From CAVTND01 sp963735955 (GTDB taxonomy: Bacteria > Pseudomonadota > Gammaproteobacteria > Burkholderiales > Burkholderiaceae_F), in the NCBI GenBank assembly GCA_963735955.1, contig CAVTND010000003.1, forward strand, positions 248,001 through 312,000: DNA of 64,000 nt, given 5' to 3'. The notes below the pieces were generated by a model. The model had not been told where the DNA came from, ran no database searches, and was given only the letters and a program-made list of their open reading frames with translations. Positions 29,413-40,734 of this stretch are shown here, piece after piece; position 1 is the first letter of the stretch, and every line of letters begins with the position of its first letter. The translations under genes were made by a program, and so were the position numbers.

Positions 29413-29905
29413 GATCGCTCTGGAAACAGCTTCTCGATCGGGAAGTGGTTCTTGACGAAAGGTGACTTGATGACGATGTAGCTGAAGTACTTCTCGATGC
29501 CGATGTTGCGCTCGAGCAGACCCTCGATGATGCTGCTGGTAGTGGTTGACGCCGCGCGTGAGGAAGCGCAGCAGGTAGTCGTAGCCGCCGCTGACGAGAT
29601 GGCATTCGAGGATCTCGTCGACCTGCGCGGATCGCAGTCTCGAAGCGAACGAAGTCCTCGCGGTGATGGTCGGACAAGGTGACTTCGGTGAACACGGTCA
29701 GCGTGTCACCCAGCTTCTCGAGCCGCAGGTGCGCGCCGTAGCCGGCGATGTAGCCGGCCTGCTCGAGCCGCTTGACGCGGATCAGGCAGGGGCTGGGCGA
29801 CAGGCCGACCGCATCGGCCAGGTCGACGTTGGTGATGCGCCCGTTCTTCTGCAGCTGCGCGAGGATGCGAAGGTCCAGGCGGTCGAGCTTGATCGATTCA
29901 GGCAT
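29409..29905 (-). CDS. Lrp/AsnC-family transcriptional regulator (frameshifted)
   Basis: The N-terminal helix-turn-helix is clear (KLDRLDLRILAQLQKNGRIT, then LADAVGLSPSPCLIRVKRLE), followed by the RAM ligand-binding domain. One-base insertions near 29627 and 29540 split the latter; repaired sequence includes VDEILECHLVSGGYDYLLRF and ends IEKLFPERS. Length is about 164 residues, normal for the family. These regulators bind amino acids and control neighbouring catabolic genes. It is the first gene of the overlapping oxidase operon, so autoregulation together with that operon is likely. Start ATG at 29905. Confidence 0.87.
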
Positions 29906-29973
29906 GGTAGTCGGAAGCGCGGACGTCGGACGCGATTGTGCCCAGCCTGCCTGCGCGGGCGAGAAGTCGTTGC

Positions 29974-31388
29974 TCAGCCGGCCAGCGCGGCGCGCACCTC
30001 GGGCGCGGCCAGCACCTCGTCCAGCGTCTTCTTCAGTCGCGCGAACAGCTGCTCGAACTCGTCCTCGCTGTAGCGTCAGCGCCGGCGCGAAGCCTAGGAT
30101 GTTGTCGCCGAAGCAGCGAAATACGAGGCCGTTGCGGTAAGCCGCCGCGAAGATGCGGTCGGGCAGGCCGAGTGCAGGATCGAAGCCGCGCTTCGTCGCC
30201 TTGTCGCTGACCAGCTCCAGCGCGCCGAGCAGACCGCGATGGCGAGCGTCGCCGACCAGCGGGTGCTGGAGCAGCGCGTCGAGCCCGGCCGCGAAGGACG
30301 GCGCGACACGCTGTGCGTTCGCAAGCACACCGCCCTCGTTGTAGAGCCTCAGCACCTCCAGCGCGACCGCCGCGCCGACCGGATGCGCCGAATAGGTGGC
30401 GCCGTGACCGATCGGCACGCCCGCGGGCGCGCCGTCGGCAATGCCGGCATAGATCGACTCCGACAGCATCGTCGCGCCCATCGGCACATAGCCCGAAGTC
30501 AGGCCCTTGGCCAGCGTCATCAGGTCGGGTTCCACGCCTTCGGCCTCGCACGCGAACATCGGGCCGGTGCGGCCGAAGCCGGTGATGACCTCGTCGACGA
30601 CGAACAGGATGTCGAGCTCGCGGCCGCGTCGCGCATCGCCCTGAGCCAGCCCTTCGGCGGCACGATCACGCCGCCCGAGCCCTGGATCGGCTCGCAGAAG
30701 AATGCGGCGACGTTGTCCGCGCCCAGCTCGGCGACCTTGGCGCGCAGCGCCGCGACCGATGCGGCGATCAGCGCCTGCGGGTCGTTGCCCTGCGGGTGGC
30801 GATACGGGTTCGGCGAAGGAATGTAATGCTGAGTCCTGAGCGGCAGGTCGAAGCCGCGATGAAACACCGGCAGCGCGGTCAGCCCGGCGCCGGTCGACGA
30901 CGAGCCGTGATAGCCGCGCTCGAGCGCGATGAAGTGCTTCTTGCTCGGCCGGCCGACCGAATTCCAGTACTGGACGATGAAGCGCACCGCCGCATCGACC
31001 GCCTCCGAGCCGCCCAGCGTCAGGTAGACGCGCGTCAGCGAGCGCGGCGTGATTTCGACGAGCTTCGCAGCCAGGCGGATCGCCGGCTCGCTGGCGAAAT
31101 CAAAGTAGCCGGTCGCATACGGCAGCTTGCGCAGTTGTCGGTCGCGGCCTGCACCACGCTCTCCTGCCCGTAGCCGACATTCACGCACCACAGCCCGGCG
31201 AAGGCATCGAGCAATTGGTGACCGAGCATCGTCGGTCAGCCAGGAACCGCGCGCCGAGTCAAGCACCCGCGGACCGCGCTGTTCGTGTTGCGCCAGGAGG
31301 CGACGGGATGGACGAGGTGAGCGCGGTCGAGGGCGATCAGCGCGTCATGGTCATTGCGTACGGCAGCCAGAGGCATCATGAGATTCAT
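29974..31388 (-). CDS. Class III (omega-type) aminotransferase (frameshifted)
   Basis: A PLP aminotransferase of about 465 residues in several frames. Recognisable pieces in order: an N-terminus MNLMMPLAAVRNDHDALIAL (ATG 31388), GLWCVNVGYGQESVVQAAT, LTLGGSEAVDAAVRFI, YHGSSSTGAGLT, FFCEPIQGSGGVIVPPKGWL, the PLP lysine in MTLAKGLTSGYVPMGA, and LGFAPALTL before a helical tail ending at 29974. Breaks lie near 31300, 31225, 31130, 30620 and 30073. The family transfers the amino group of omega-amino acids, diamines or taurine-like compounds to pyruvate or 2-oxoglutarate. It lies just upstream of lrp in the same direction. Confidence 0.85.
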
Positions 31389-31520
31389 TCGGTGGACATC
31401 GGTGAACGCGAGCTTACGAGCGATGCCGCGAAGAGTGGTGCTGCTTTCGGGGCGCATGCGCTTCGATGCTGCGGTTGTCGAGCGCCCGTTCCGCAGATCG
31501 TGCCGCGGCGTCATCGAAGC

Positions 31521-32457
31521 TCAGTAGCCGCGCCGGCGATCGACCAGGCCGACCAAGGGTTCACCCCGCGCGAAACGCCGCAGGTTGTCGAGCACGACGC
31601 GCGCCGCACTGGAAGGCTGCGTCATGCTCGCGATGTGCGGCGTGATTCGCACACGCGGATGCACCCAAAGCGGGTGCCCGGGCGGCAACGGCTCGGGGTC
31701 GGTGACATCGAGCACCGCCTCGGAGATTCGGCCGGAGTCGAGCGCGGCGAGCAGGTCCGGCGCGACCAGTTGCGGGCCGCGGCCGACGTGCACCAGGCGC
31801 GGCGCCGTGCGGCAGGCGCGCAAACAGCGCGGCATTCAGGAAGCCGCGCGTCAGATCGGTCAGCGGCAGCAGGCACACCAGGATGTCGGTGCGCGCCAGG
31901 AACTCGCCCAGCTCCTCATCACCGGCGTGGCAGCGCACGCCATCGATGTCGTGGCGCGAGCGGCTCCAGCCGGCGCAATCGAAGCCGAAGGCCCTCAGTT
32001 GCGCGAGCACCGCCTGGCCGAGCGAGCCCAGGCCCAGCACGCCGACGCGGCGCTCTCTGCGGCGGCCTTGACTGGAAGTGGCCGCCATTCGCCGCGTTGC
32101 TGCGCGCGACGGTAGGCGGGCATGTCGCGGTGCAGGTCGAGCACGGCATGCACGACGTACTCGACCATGCCGCTGATGATGCCGGGCTCCACCATGCGCA
32201 CCACGGGCAGCTCGGGCGGCAGCGCGACGAAATCGAACTGGTCGATGCCGGCGCCGGTCGAGAACAACAGCTTGCAGATTGGGAAAGCGCAGGGCGATGT
32301 CGCTCGGCGGCTCCCACGCGGCAAGATAGTGCACCGCGGCGGATCGCCCAGGTCGGGCCAGATCCGGAAGTCGAATCTCCGGCGCTTCGCGCAGGAAGAC
32401 TTCGCCCCATTGTCGGCCGCGCGCCGGATCGGCCTTGTACAGGAAGATCGGCTGCAT
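31521..32457 (-). CDS. D-2-hydroxyacid dehydrogenase, glyoxylate/hydroxypyruvate reductase-like (frameshifted)
   Basis: About 312 residues, starting MQPIFLYKADPARGRQWGE. The NAD(P)-binding Rossmann loop is GVLGLGSLGQAVL. The catalytic residues of the family are visible: Arg in VHVGRGPQLV, the acid in VTDPEPLPPGHPLW and His in RITPHIAS. The coding path crosses frames near 32280, 32060 and 31820. It resembles GhrA-type enzymes that reduce glyoxylate or hydroxypyruvate. In this cluster it may recycle a 2-oxoacid made by the aminotransferases. Its ATG touches the GNAT stop (TGATG), so the two are coupled. Confidence 0.85.
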
Positions 32458-33332
32458 CAGCCCAGCGCCTGCGTGACGATGGCGAACAGGCGCGCGTCGG
32501 GCGCTGGTCGCCAGCGCCGGGCCCGCGCAGCATCGTCGTCGGCGCATCGACACGTTGCAGGCCCAGCGTCTCCAGCCATTCGGCCAGCCCGCTGTCGAAG
32601 TCGATGTCGATGCGCGTGAAGCGCCCGGCGTTCAGACCCGACAGGTGCGCGATCAGCGCCTTCGCGCCGCCGGCGTCTGGCGCAACCACCGGTCCGATCG
32701 CATGCCCGCGGCCGAAGCGGCGCAGCATCGGCGAAGCCGCAGCGCTTGCGCCGTCGCGGTCGAGCACGACGGTGGCTTCGGCCTGCGCGAGCAGATCGGC
32801 GATCAGCGCATCGCGCGGCATGCCGCGCGCCCGCGCGTCGAGTGCCGCCAGGGCAGTCAGGTCGCTCTGCCGGCCGGCCGCAGCCGCCAGCCGGGATCGA
32901 GCGCGACCGGCGCCGAAGGCAGCGCAATGCCCTGGTGCTGGCGCAGCTCGCCGATGCCGCACGAAGCCCAGGCGTTCGTAGAGGCCGCGACCGTCGGCGG
33001 TCGCATGCAGCAGCACGGTGAAGCGGTCCAGTCCGTCGAGCAGCGCGCTCATCAGGCGGTGGCCGATGCGCCGGCCCTGGCAAGCCGGCGCGACGATCAC
33101 CAGCCCGATCGTCGCGTGCCGCTCGCCCCAGCGCCAGCGCAGCGCGGTGCCCACGACCTGGCCGTCGCGCTCGGCGACCAGACCTTCGCCGTGGCGGAAG
33201 GCCAATTCCCAGTCACTGGGGCGATGCGGCCAGCGCAGCTCGGAGCGACAGCGCATGCGCCACCGCCAGATCGGCCTCGACCATCGGACGAAGACTCACG
33301 CCGTCCGCTACCGGTGGGTCGTTGGCACCCAT
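32457..33332 (-). CDS. GNAT-family N-acetyltransferase, two-domain (frameshifted)
   Basis: About 290 residues, ATG at 33332 preceded by AGGAG. The acetyl-CoA loop is APACQGRRIGHRLM and the domain ends with GLYERLGFV. A second, weaker acetyltransferase-like half follows (LAALDARARGMPRDALIADL, then RIDIDFDSGLAEWLETLGL). Frames change near 33245, 32955 and 32530. Two-domain GNAT proteins of this kind sit in amino-acid catabolic clusters; the acceptor is unknown. It heads the minus-strand set GNAT, hydroxyacid dehydrogenase, aminotransferase and is divergent from the aldehyde dehydrogenase. Confidence 0.8.
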
Positions 33333-33419
33333 GATTCGACTCTCCTGGGGGTTCACGGCTTCCTATATTGAGTGCATTCGGCGTGCCGTGCCACCCGCCA
33401 GCAGCACTTCAATGCAATT

Positions 33420-33430
33420 CGATAGTATCG
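33420..33430. promoter_or_regulatory. Candidate operator palindrome between divergent gene sets
   Basis: CGATAGTATCG is a perfect 5-1-5 palindrome in the 214-base gap between the GNAT gene (minus) and the aldehyde dehydrogenase gene (plus). This gap must hold promoters for both arms of the catabolic cluster and is visibly more AT-rich than its surroundings. A regulator site (for example for the Lrp/AsnC protein) is possible, but the motif is short and no matching second copy was found. Confidence 0.3.
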
Positions 33431-33546
33431 GCTGCGTGGAGCCGGTGTTTTGCGATTTCTCCGTGCCAAAGCCGTCTGTAACGACACCAAATGCCACGGC
33501 CTCGCGCCTAGCATGCTCGCCACTTCCACTCGGCGGGTCTCACCCG

Positions 33547-35054
<1,508 letters not shown>

Positions 35055-35159
35055 GCGGCATTCCATGCCGTCGCCGGGCACGCAAACGACAGCTTCGTTG
35101 CTGCGGGCCCCGCAATACGCGACAACCGGGCTGCCACTCCATGCTGCAATGACGCCGCG

Positions 35160-35857
35160 ATGACAGACACCATCGGACCACGCGAGAACATGAGCTTCCG
35201 ACCCAAGTACATCACCTTCGACTGCTACGGCACGCTGACGCGCTTCCGCATGGGCGAGCTGACGCGCGAGATCTTCTGCCGACCGCATTCCGGCCGACCG
35301 GATGGAGCAGTTCATCGCCGACTTCACCGCCTACCGCTTCGACGAGGTGCTGGGCGACTGGCAGCCCTACGAGACGGTGCTGAAGAACGCCGTGCGACGG
35401 CTCTGCAGGAAGTGGAATCTGCAGTACCTCGACGCCGAGGCGCAGCAGTACTACGACGCGGTGCCCACCTGGGGCCCGCACGACGACGTGCCGGCCGGGC
35501 TGGCGAAGATCGCGCGCGAGATCCCGCTGGTGATCCTGTCCAACGCCTCGGACGAGCCAGATCCAGAAGAACGTCGCCCAGCTCGGCGCGCCGTTCCATC
35601 GCGTCTACACGGCGCAGCAGGCGCAGGCCTACAAGCCGCGGCTGAAGGCCTTCGAGTACATGCTCGACTCGCTCGGCTGCAACCCGGAGGACGTGCTGCA
35701 CGTCTCGTCCAGCCTGCGCTACGACCTGATGTCGGCCGACGACCTCGGCATCGTCAACAAGGTCTTCGTCAATCGCGGCCACGGCCCCGGCAACCCGGCC
35801 TACCGCTACGTCGAGATCAAGGACATCGGCGGCCTGCCCGGCGTGGTCGGCCTCTGA
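35160..35857 (+). CDS. HAD hydrolase, 2-haloacid dehalogenase type II-like (frameshifted)
   Basis: About 230 residues; an ATG at 35160 or the closer ATG at 35190 (MSFRPKYITFDCYGTLT) can start it. The nucleophile is in FDCYGTLT, motif II is LVILSNASDE and the lysine is in AQAYKPRLKAF; the tail is VLHVSSSLRYDLMSADDLGI. One-base breaks occur near 35280 and 35565. It is the second HAD of this subfamily in the cluster. It lies between the aldehyde dehydrogenase and the DAO oxidase. The substrate is unknown; true dehalogenase activity should not be assumed. Confidence 0.85.
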
Positions 35858-35892
35858 CCTGCTCGACTGTCAACGTCCGGGACCCTCGCCGC

Positions 35893-37188
35893 ATGAAGCT
35901 CGACTCCTACTGGACCGACAGCGCGCCGCCCTACCAGCCGGCGGCGCGCGAACTGCCGGCGCAGGCTCGACGTGGCGATCGTCGGCGGCGGCTTCACCGG
36001 ACTGTCGGCAGCGCTGGCGCTGGCCCGGCGCGGCGCGCAGGTCGGCGGTGCTCGAGGCCGGCGATCGCGTCGCGGCCGAGGCCTCGGTCGCAACGGCGGC
36101 CATGTCAACAACGGCCTGGCGGTCGACTACGCCGAGACCTCGCCGCGAAGGTCGGCGTCGAGCGCGCGCGCGGCTGGTACCACGCCTACGACGAGGCGGT
36201 GGACACGGTCGAGCGCATCGTGCGCGACGAAGGCATCGACTGCGACTTCATGCGCAACGGCAAGCTCAAGCTCGCGACGCGGCCGGCGCATCTTGAGGCA
36301 CTGCAGCGCATCGCGGAGCGGCTGATACGCGATGGCGTCGACACCGACGTCGAGATGCTCGACGCTTCCCGGGTGCGTGCCGAAGTTGCCAGCGAGCGCT
36401 ACATCGGCGGCCTGCTCTACAAGCGCAGCGGCCAGATGCACATGGGCCGCTTCGCCAACGGCCTGGCCGCCGCCGCCGAGCGCCATGGCGCGCAGATTCA
36501 CACCGGCTGCTGCGTGCAACGCCTCGAGCGCATCGGCAGCGGCCAGGCACACGTGCTTTACACCACGCGCGGCAGCGTGCACGCCCGACAGGTGTTGCTC
36601 GCGACCGGTGCGACGCGCCACGGCGGCTACGGCAGCTTCGGCTGGCTGCGGCGGCGCATCGTGCCGATCGGCAGCTTCATCGTCGTCACCGAACCGCTCG
36701 GTGCGGCGCGCGCGCAAGCGCTGCTGCGCGAGCGCCGCACCTACGTGACGATCGCCAACATCCACCACTACTTCCGACTGACGGCCGACCACCGGCTGGT
36801 GTTCGGCGGGCGCGCGCGCTTCGCGGTCTCCAGCCCGCAGTCGGACGCGGCCAGCGGCGAGATCCTGCGCCGCGGCCTGGCCGAAACCTTCCCGCAGTTG
36901 CAGGGCGTGCGCCTCGACTACTGCTGGGGCGGGCTGGTCGACATGACTCAGGACCGGCTGCCGCACGCCGGCGAGCGCAACGGCCTCTACTACTCGATGG
37001 GCTACAGCGGCCACGGCACGCAGATGTCGGTGCTGATGGGCGAGCGCATGGCCGCGGTGATGGCCGGGGATGACCGGGCCAATCCGTGGCGCGGTCGCGA
37101 CTGGCCAGCGATTCCCGGACACTTCGGCCCGCCGTGGTTCCTGCCGGCGGTCGGTCTCTATTTCCGCCTGAAGGACCGCCTCGCCTGA
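35893..37188 (+). CDS. DAO-family FAD oxidoreductase, gamma-glutamylputrescine oxidase-like (frameshifted)
   Basis: About 430 residues starting MKLDSYWTDSAPPYQPAAR. The FAD dinucleotide loop is IVGGGFTGLSAALALARRG; the C-terminal FAD contact is YSMGYSGHGTQMSVLMGERM. Small breaks near 35965, 36048, 36085 and 36140 interrupt only the N-terminal part; the rest is continuous. The N-terminal SYW motif and overall pattern match PuuB-like amine oxidases, which yield an aldehyde plus ammonia. Paired with the upstream aldehyde dehydrogenase it forms an oxidase-dehydrogenase step. It is distinct from the HcnC-like DAO protein encoded at 26.5 kb. Confidence 0.87.
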   Translation: MKLDSYWTDSAPPYQPAARELPAQARRGDRRRRLHRTVGSAGAGPARRAGRRCSRPAIASRPRPRSQRRPCQQRPGGRLRRDLAAKVGVERARGWYHAYDEAVDTVERIVRDEGIDCDFMRNGKLKLATRPAHLEALQRIAERLIRDGVDTDVEMLDASRVRAEVASERYIGGLLYKRSGQMHMGRFANGLAAAAERHGAQIHTGCCVQRLERIGSGQAHVLYTTRGSVHARQVLLATGATRHGGYGSFGWLRRRIVPIGSFIVVTEPLGAARAQALLRERRTYVTIANIHHYFRLTADHRLVFGGRARFAVSSPQSDAASGEILRRGLAETFPQLQGVRLDYCWGGLVDMTQDRLPHAGERNGLYYSMGYSGHGTQMSVLMGERMAAVMAGDDRANPWRGRDWPAIPGHFGPPWFLPAVGLYFRLKDRLA

Positions 37189-37238
37189 GCGGGCCTTCCG
37201 TTTCTCCACACCTCGAGCACACACCAGGAGCAAGCACC

Positions 37239-38858
37239 ATGACCGAACGCCAGAGCTTGGACACTCTCGTCGGACCCCACGAAAGCCAGCGGCTGATGGG
37301 CGCGCTGCGGCGCGGTGCGACGCGCCGCGACATCCTCGCGATGCTGGTGGCGGGCGGCATGCAGGCCACGCTGGCCGGCAGCCCTGGCCGACCACGCCGT
37401 GTCGGCCCATGCGCAGACGCCAAAGCGCGGCGGCAAGATCCGCGTGGCCGGCGCCACCGCCGCGGCGACCGACACGCTCGACCCGGCCAAGCAGTCGAAC
37501 CAGACCGACTACTCGCGCTGCAACATGCTCTACAACGGGCTGACCTCGCTCGACGGCAGCCTGACGCCGCAGCCCGCGCTGGCCGAGTCGTTCACGACCA
37601 AGGATGCCAAGACCTGGGTCTTCACGCTGCGCAAGGGCGTGCTGTTCCACGACGGCAAGCCGCTGACGCCGGCCGACGTCGTGTTCTCGATCAGCCGCCA
37701 CAAGGACCCGGCGACCGCCTCCAAGGCCAAGGTGCTGGCCGACCAGATCGAGAGCGTGAAGGCCACCGGCCCCAACGAGGTGACGATGGTGCTCACGTCG
37801 CCGAACGCGGACCTGCCGGTGATCCTCGGCACCTTCCACTTCCACATCGTCAAGGACGGCACGACCGACTTCAACGCCGGCATCGGCACCGGTCCGTTCA
37901 AGCTCAAGGAGTTCAAGCCCGGCGTGCGCTCGCTGGTCGTGCGCAACGACAACTACTGGAAGCCGGGCAAGCCCTACCTCGACGAGATCGAGTTCGTCGG
38001 CATCGGCGACGAGAGCGCGCGCGTCAACGCGCTGCTGTCCGGCGGCATGGACCTGGTCGGCTCGGTCAACCCGCGCTCGGTCGCGCGCGTCAGCGGCACG
38101 CCAGGCTTCGCGGTCTTCAAGACGCAGTCGGGCCAGTACTCCGACCTGATCATGCGCATGGACATGGCCCCGGGCTCGAACCCCGACTTCGTGCTGGCGA
38201 TGAAGTATCTGTTCGACCGCGAGCAGATGCGGAAGACGATCGCGCTCGACCAGGCCGTGGTCGCCAACGACCAGCCGATCGATCCGACCAACCGCTTCTA
38301 CTTCGCCGGCCTGCCGCAGCGGCCGTTCGATCCCGACAAGGCGAAGTTCCACCTGCAGAAGTCCGGCATCACCGGCGCGGTGCCGGTCGTCGCGTCGCCG
38401 GCGGCGCTGTATTCGGTCGAGATGGCGCTGGTGATGCAGCAGACCGCGCAAGAAGATCGGCCTGGAACTGGACGTCAAGCGCATGCCGGCCGACGGCTAC
38501 TGGTCCAACCACTGGCTGAACAGCCCGGTGGGCTTCGGCAACATCAATCCGCGCCCCAGCGCCGACATCCTGCTGACGCAGTTCTTCAAGTCCGACGCGC
38601 AGTGGAACGAGTCGCGCTGGAAGAATCCGAAGTTCGACCAGCTGCTGCGTCGCCGCGCGCGCCGAGACCGACCTCGCCAAGCGCAAGCAGATGTACGCCG
38701 ACATGCAGACGATGATCCACGAGGAGGCCGGCATCGGCATTCCGCTGTTCCTCGCCAGCCTCGACGGCCACACCACGAAGCTCAAGGGGCTGTCGCCGAT
38801 CCCGCTCGGCGGCCTGATGGGCTACAACTTCGCCGAGCACGTCTGGCTCGACGCCTGA
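37239..38858 (+). CDS. Peptide/opine-type ABC transporter substrate-binding protein with Tat-like signal (frameshifted)
   Basis: About 537 residues; ATG preceded by AGGAG. The N-terminus contains a twin-arginine-like segment (ATRRDILAMLVAGG) and a cleavage region ending SAHAQ. The mature part is an SBP_bac_5 (DppA/OppA-type) protein: LYNGLTSLDGSLTPQPALAE, FTLRKGVLFHDGKPLTPADV and GTGPFKLKEF. One-base breaks lie near 37378, 38450 and 38655. It captures a dipeptide, opine or similar amino compound in the periplasm for the importer encoded directly downstream. A folded, Tat-exported binding protein is less usual than a Sec-exported one. Confidence 0.87.
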
Positions 38859-38889
38859 ACCGGCGCGAGCGACGCCGGCGAACACCGCG

Positions 38890-39846
38890 ATGAACGGGCT
38901 GCTCCTCAAGCTCCTCGCGCAGCGCATCGCGCTTGCGCTGCTGTCGCTGCTGGCGGTGTCGGTGATCGTGTTCGCGATCACCGCCGTGCTGCCCGGCGAC
39001 GCGGCGCAGGAGCAGCTCGGCCAGGACGCGACGCCGGAGGCGCTGGCCGCGCTGCGCGCGCAGATGGGACTCGACGTGCCGGCGCCGCAGCGCTACGTGC
39101 GCTGGCTGACCGGCCTGGTGCGCGGCGATCTCGGCGTCTCCTCGACAACGCAGATGCCGGTGGCCGAGCTGATCGGCAGCCGGCTGCCGAACTCGCTGCT
39201 GCTGGCCGCCGTGACCGCGCTGTTCTCGGTGCCGATCGCGCTGGCGCTCGGCATCGCCGCCGCGGTCTGGCGCGGTTCGTGGTTCGACCGCACGGCATCG
39301 ACGGCCGCCGTCGCGGTGGTCTCGGTGCCGGAGTTCCTGGTCGCGACGCTCGCTGTCCTGGTGTTCGCGGTGCAGCTGCGCTGGCTGCCGGCGCTGTCCT
39401 ATGTCAACGACATCGAGTCGCTGGGCCAGCTGCTGCGCGCCTTCGCGATGCCGGTGCTGACGCTGTCCTGCGTGATCGTCGCGCAGATGATGCGCATGAG
39501 CCGCGCCGCGGTGATCGACCAGCTCGAGGCGCCCTACATCGAGATGGTGCGGCTGAAGGGCGCCTCGCCGCTGCGCATGGTGCTGGCGCATGCGCTGCCC
39601 AATGCGGTCGGACCGATCGCCAACGCGGTCGCGCTGAGCCTGTCGTACCTGCTGGGCGGCGTGATCATCGTCGAGACGATCTTCAACTACCCCGGCATCG
39701 CCAAGCTGATGGTCGACGGCGTCACGCAGCGCGACATGCCGCTGGTGCAGGCCTGCGCGATGCTGTTCTGCGCCGGCTACCTGATCCTGGTCACGACTGC
39801 CGACATCTGCGGCATCCTCGCCAACCCGCGGCTGCGGCACCGCTGA
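38890..39846 (+). CDS. ABC transporter permease, DppB-type
   Basis: An intact 318-residue inner-membrane protein with about six helices. The ATPase-contact (EAA) loop is RLKGASPLRMVLAHALP. The N-terminal portion has the family pattern LPGDAAQEQLGQDATPEAL. It forms the translocation channel with the DppC-type permease encoded 13 bases downstream and takes substrate from the upstream binding protein. No break is present, unlike several neighbours. Confidence 0.92.
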   Translation: MNGLLLKLLAQRIALALLSLLAVSVIVFAITAVLPGDAAQEQLGQDATPEALAALRAQMGLDVPAPQRYVRWLTGLVRGDLGVSSTTQMPVAELIGSRLPNSLLLAAVTALFSVPIALALGIAAAVWRGSWFDRTASTAAVAVVSVPEFLVATLAVLVFAVQLRWLPALSYVNDIESLGQLLRAFAMPVLTLSCVIVAQMMRMSRAAVIDQLEAPYIEMVRLKGASPLRMVLAHALPNAVGPIANAVALSLSYLLGGVIIVETIFNYPGIAKLMVDGVTQRDMPLVQACAMLFCAGYLILVTTADICGILANPRLRHR

Positions 39847-39859
39847 GGAAAGACAGAGC

Positions 39860-40734
39860 ATGTCCTCGGTCTCCACCCCAGCCGTTGCACCGCCGGCCCG
39901 CGGTGCCCTGCGGCAGCGTGGCTCGGGCACTTCGGCGTCTCCGGCCTGATCGGTCTGGCGATCGTTGCGTTCTGGGTGCTCGCGGCGGTCTTCGGCCCGG
40001 CGCTGCTGTCGCGCACCGGCGCGATGGGCGGCGGCGCGGTGTTCGCGCCGATCAGCGCGGCGCACTGGCTCGGCACCGACTATCTCGGCCGCGACATGCT
40101 GGCGCGCGTGATCGAAGGCGCGCGCTACACGGTCGGCGTCGCCTTCATCGCGACGCTGCTCGCCAGCGGCACCGGCACAGTCCTCGCACTGCTGGCCGCC
40201 GCCAGCGGCCGCTGGATCGACGCCGTGCTGAGCCGCGGGCTCGACACGCTGACGGCGATCCCGAGCAAGATGTTCGCGCTGCTGATGGTGGCCGGGTTCG
40301 GCTCGTCGGTGCCGATGCTGGTCATCGCCGCGGGAATCATCTACGTGCCGGGCGCGTACCGGATCGCGCGCTCGCTGGCGGTCAACATCAACGCACTCGA
40401 CTACGTCACGGTGGCGCGCACGCGCGGCGAAGGCACCGCCTACGTGATGCTGCGCGAGATCCTGCCCAACATCACCGGGCCGATGCTGGCCGATCTCGGG
40501 CTGCGCTTCGTCTACGTCGTGCTGCTGCTGGCCAGCCTGAGCTTCCTCGGCCTGGGCGTGCAGCCGCCGACGGCCGACTGGGGTTCGCTGGTGCGCGAGA
40601 ACATCGGCGCGCTCGCGGAAGGCGGCGCCTCGGTGATCGCGCCGTCGCTGGCGATCGCCAGCCTGACGATCGCGGTCAACCTCGTGATCGACAACCTGCC
40701 GGGCCGCAAGGCCCGCGAACGCGGAGCACGCTGA
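39860..40734 (+). CDS. ABC transporter permease, DppC-type (frameshift near N-terminus)
   Basis: About 290 residues from an ATG at 39860 (MSSVSTPAVAPPARGAL). A frame change near 39920 leads into the first helix (WLGHFGVSGLIGLAIVAFWV). Typical DppC features follow: HWLGTDYLGRDMLARVIEGA, the EAA loop ARTRGEGTAYVMLREILPN and FLGLGVQPPTADWG. It is the second channel subunit of the importer. Its TGA shares a base with the ATG of the ATPase gene. Confidence 0.88.

Noticed and set aside
36127..38484. 785-codon open frame on the minus strand
   Set aside because: It lies antisense to the DAO oxidase and binding-protein genes, has Arg/Asp/His-rich composition and no domain; it is a by-product of high third-position GC.
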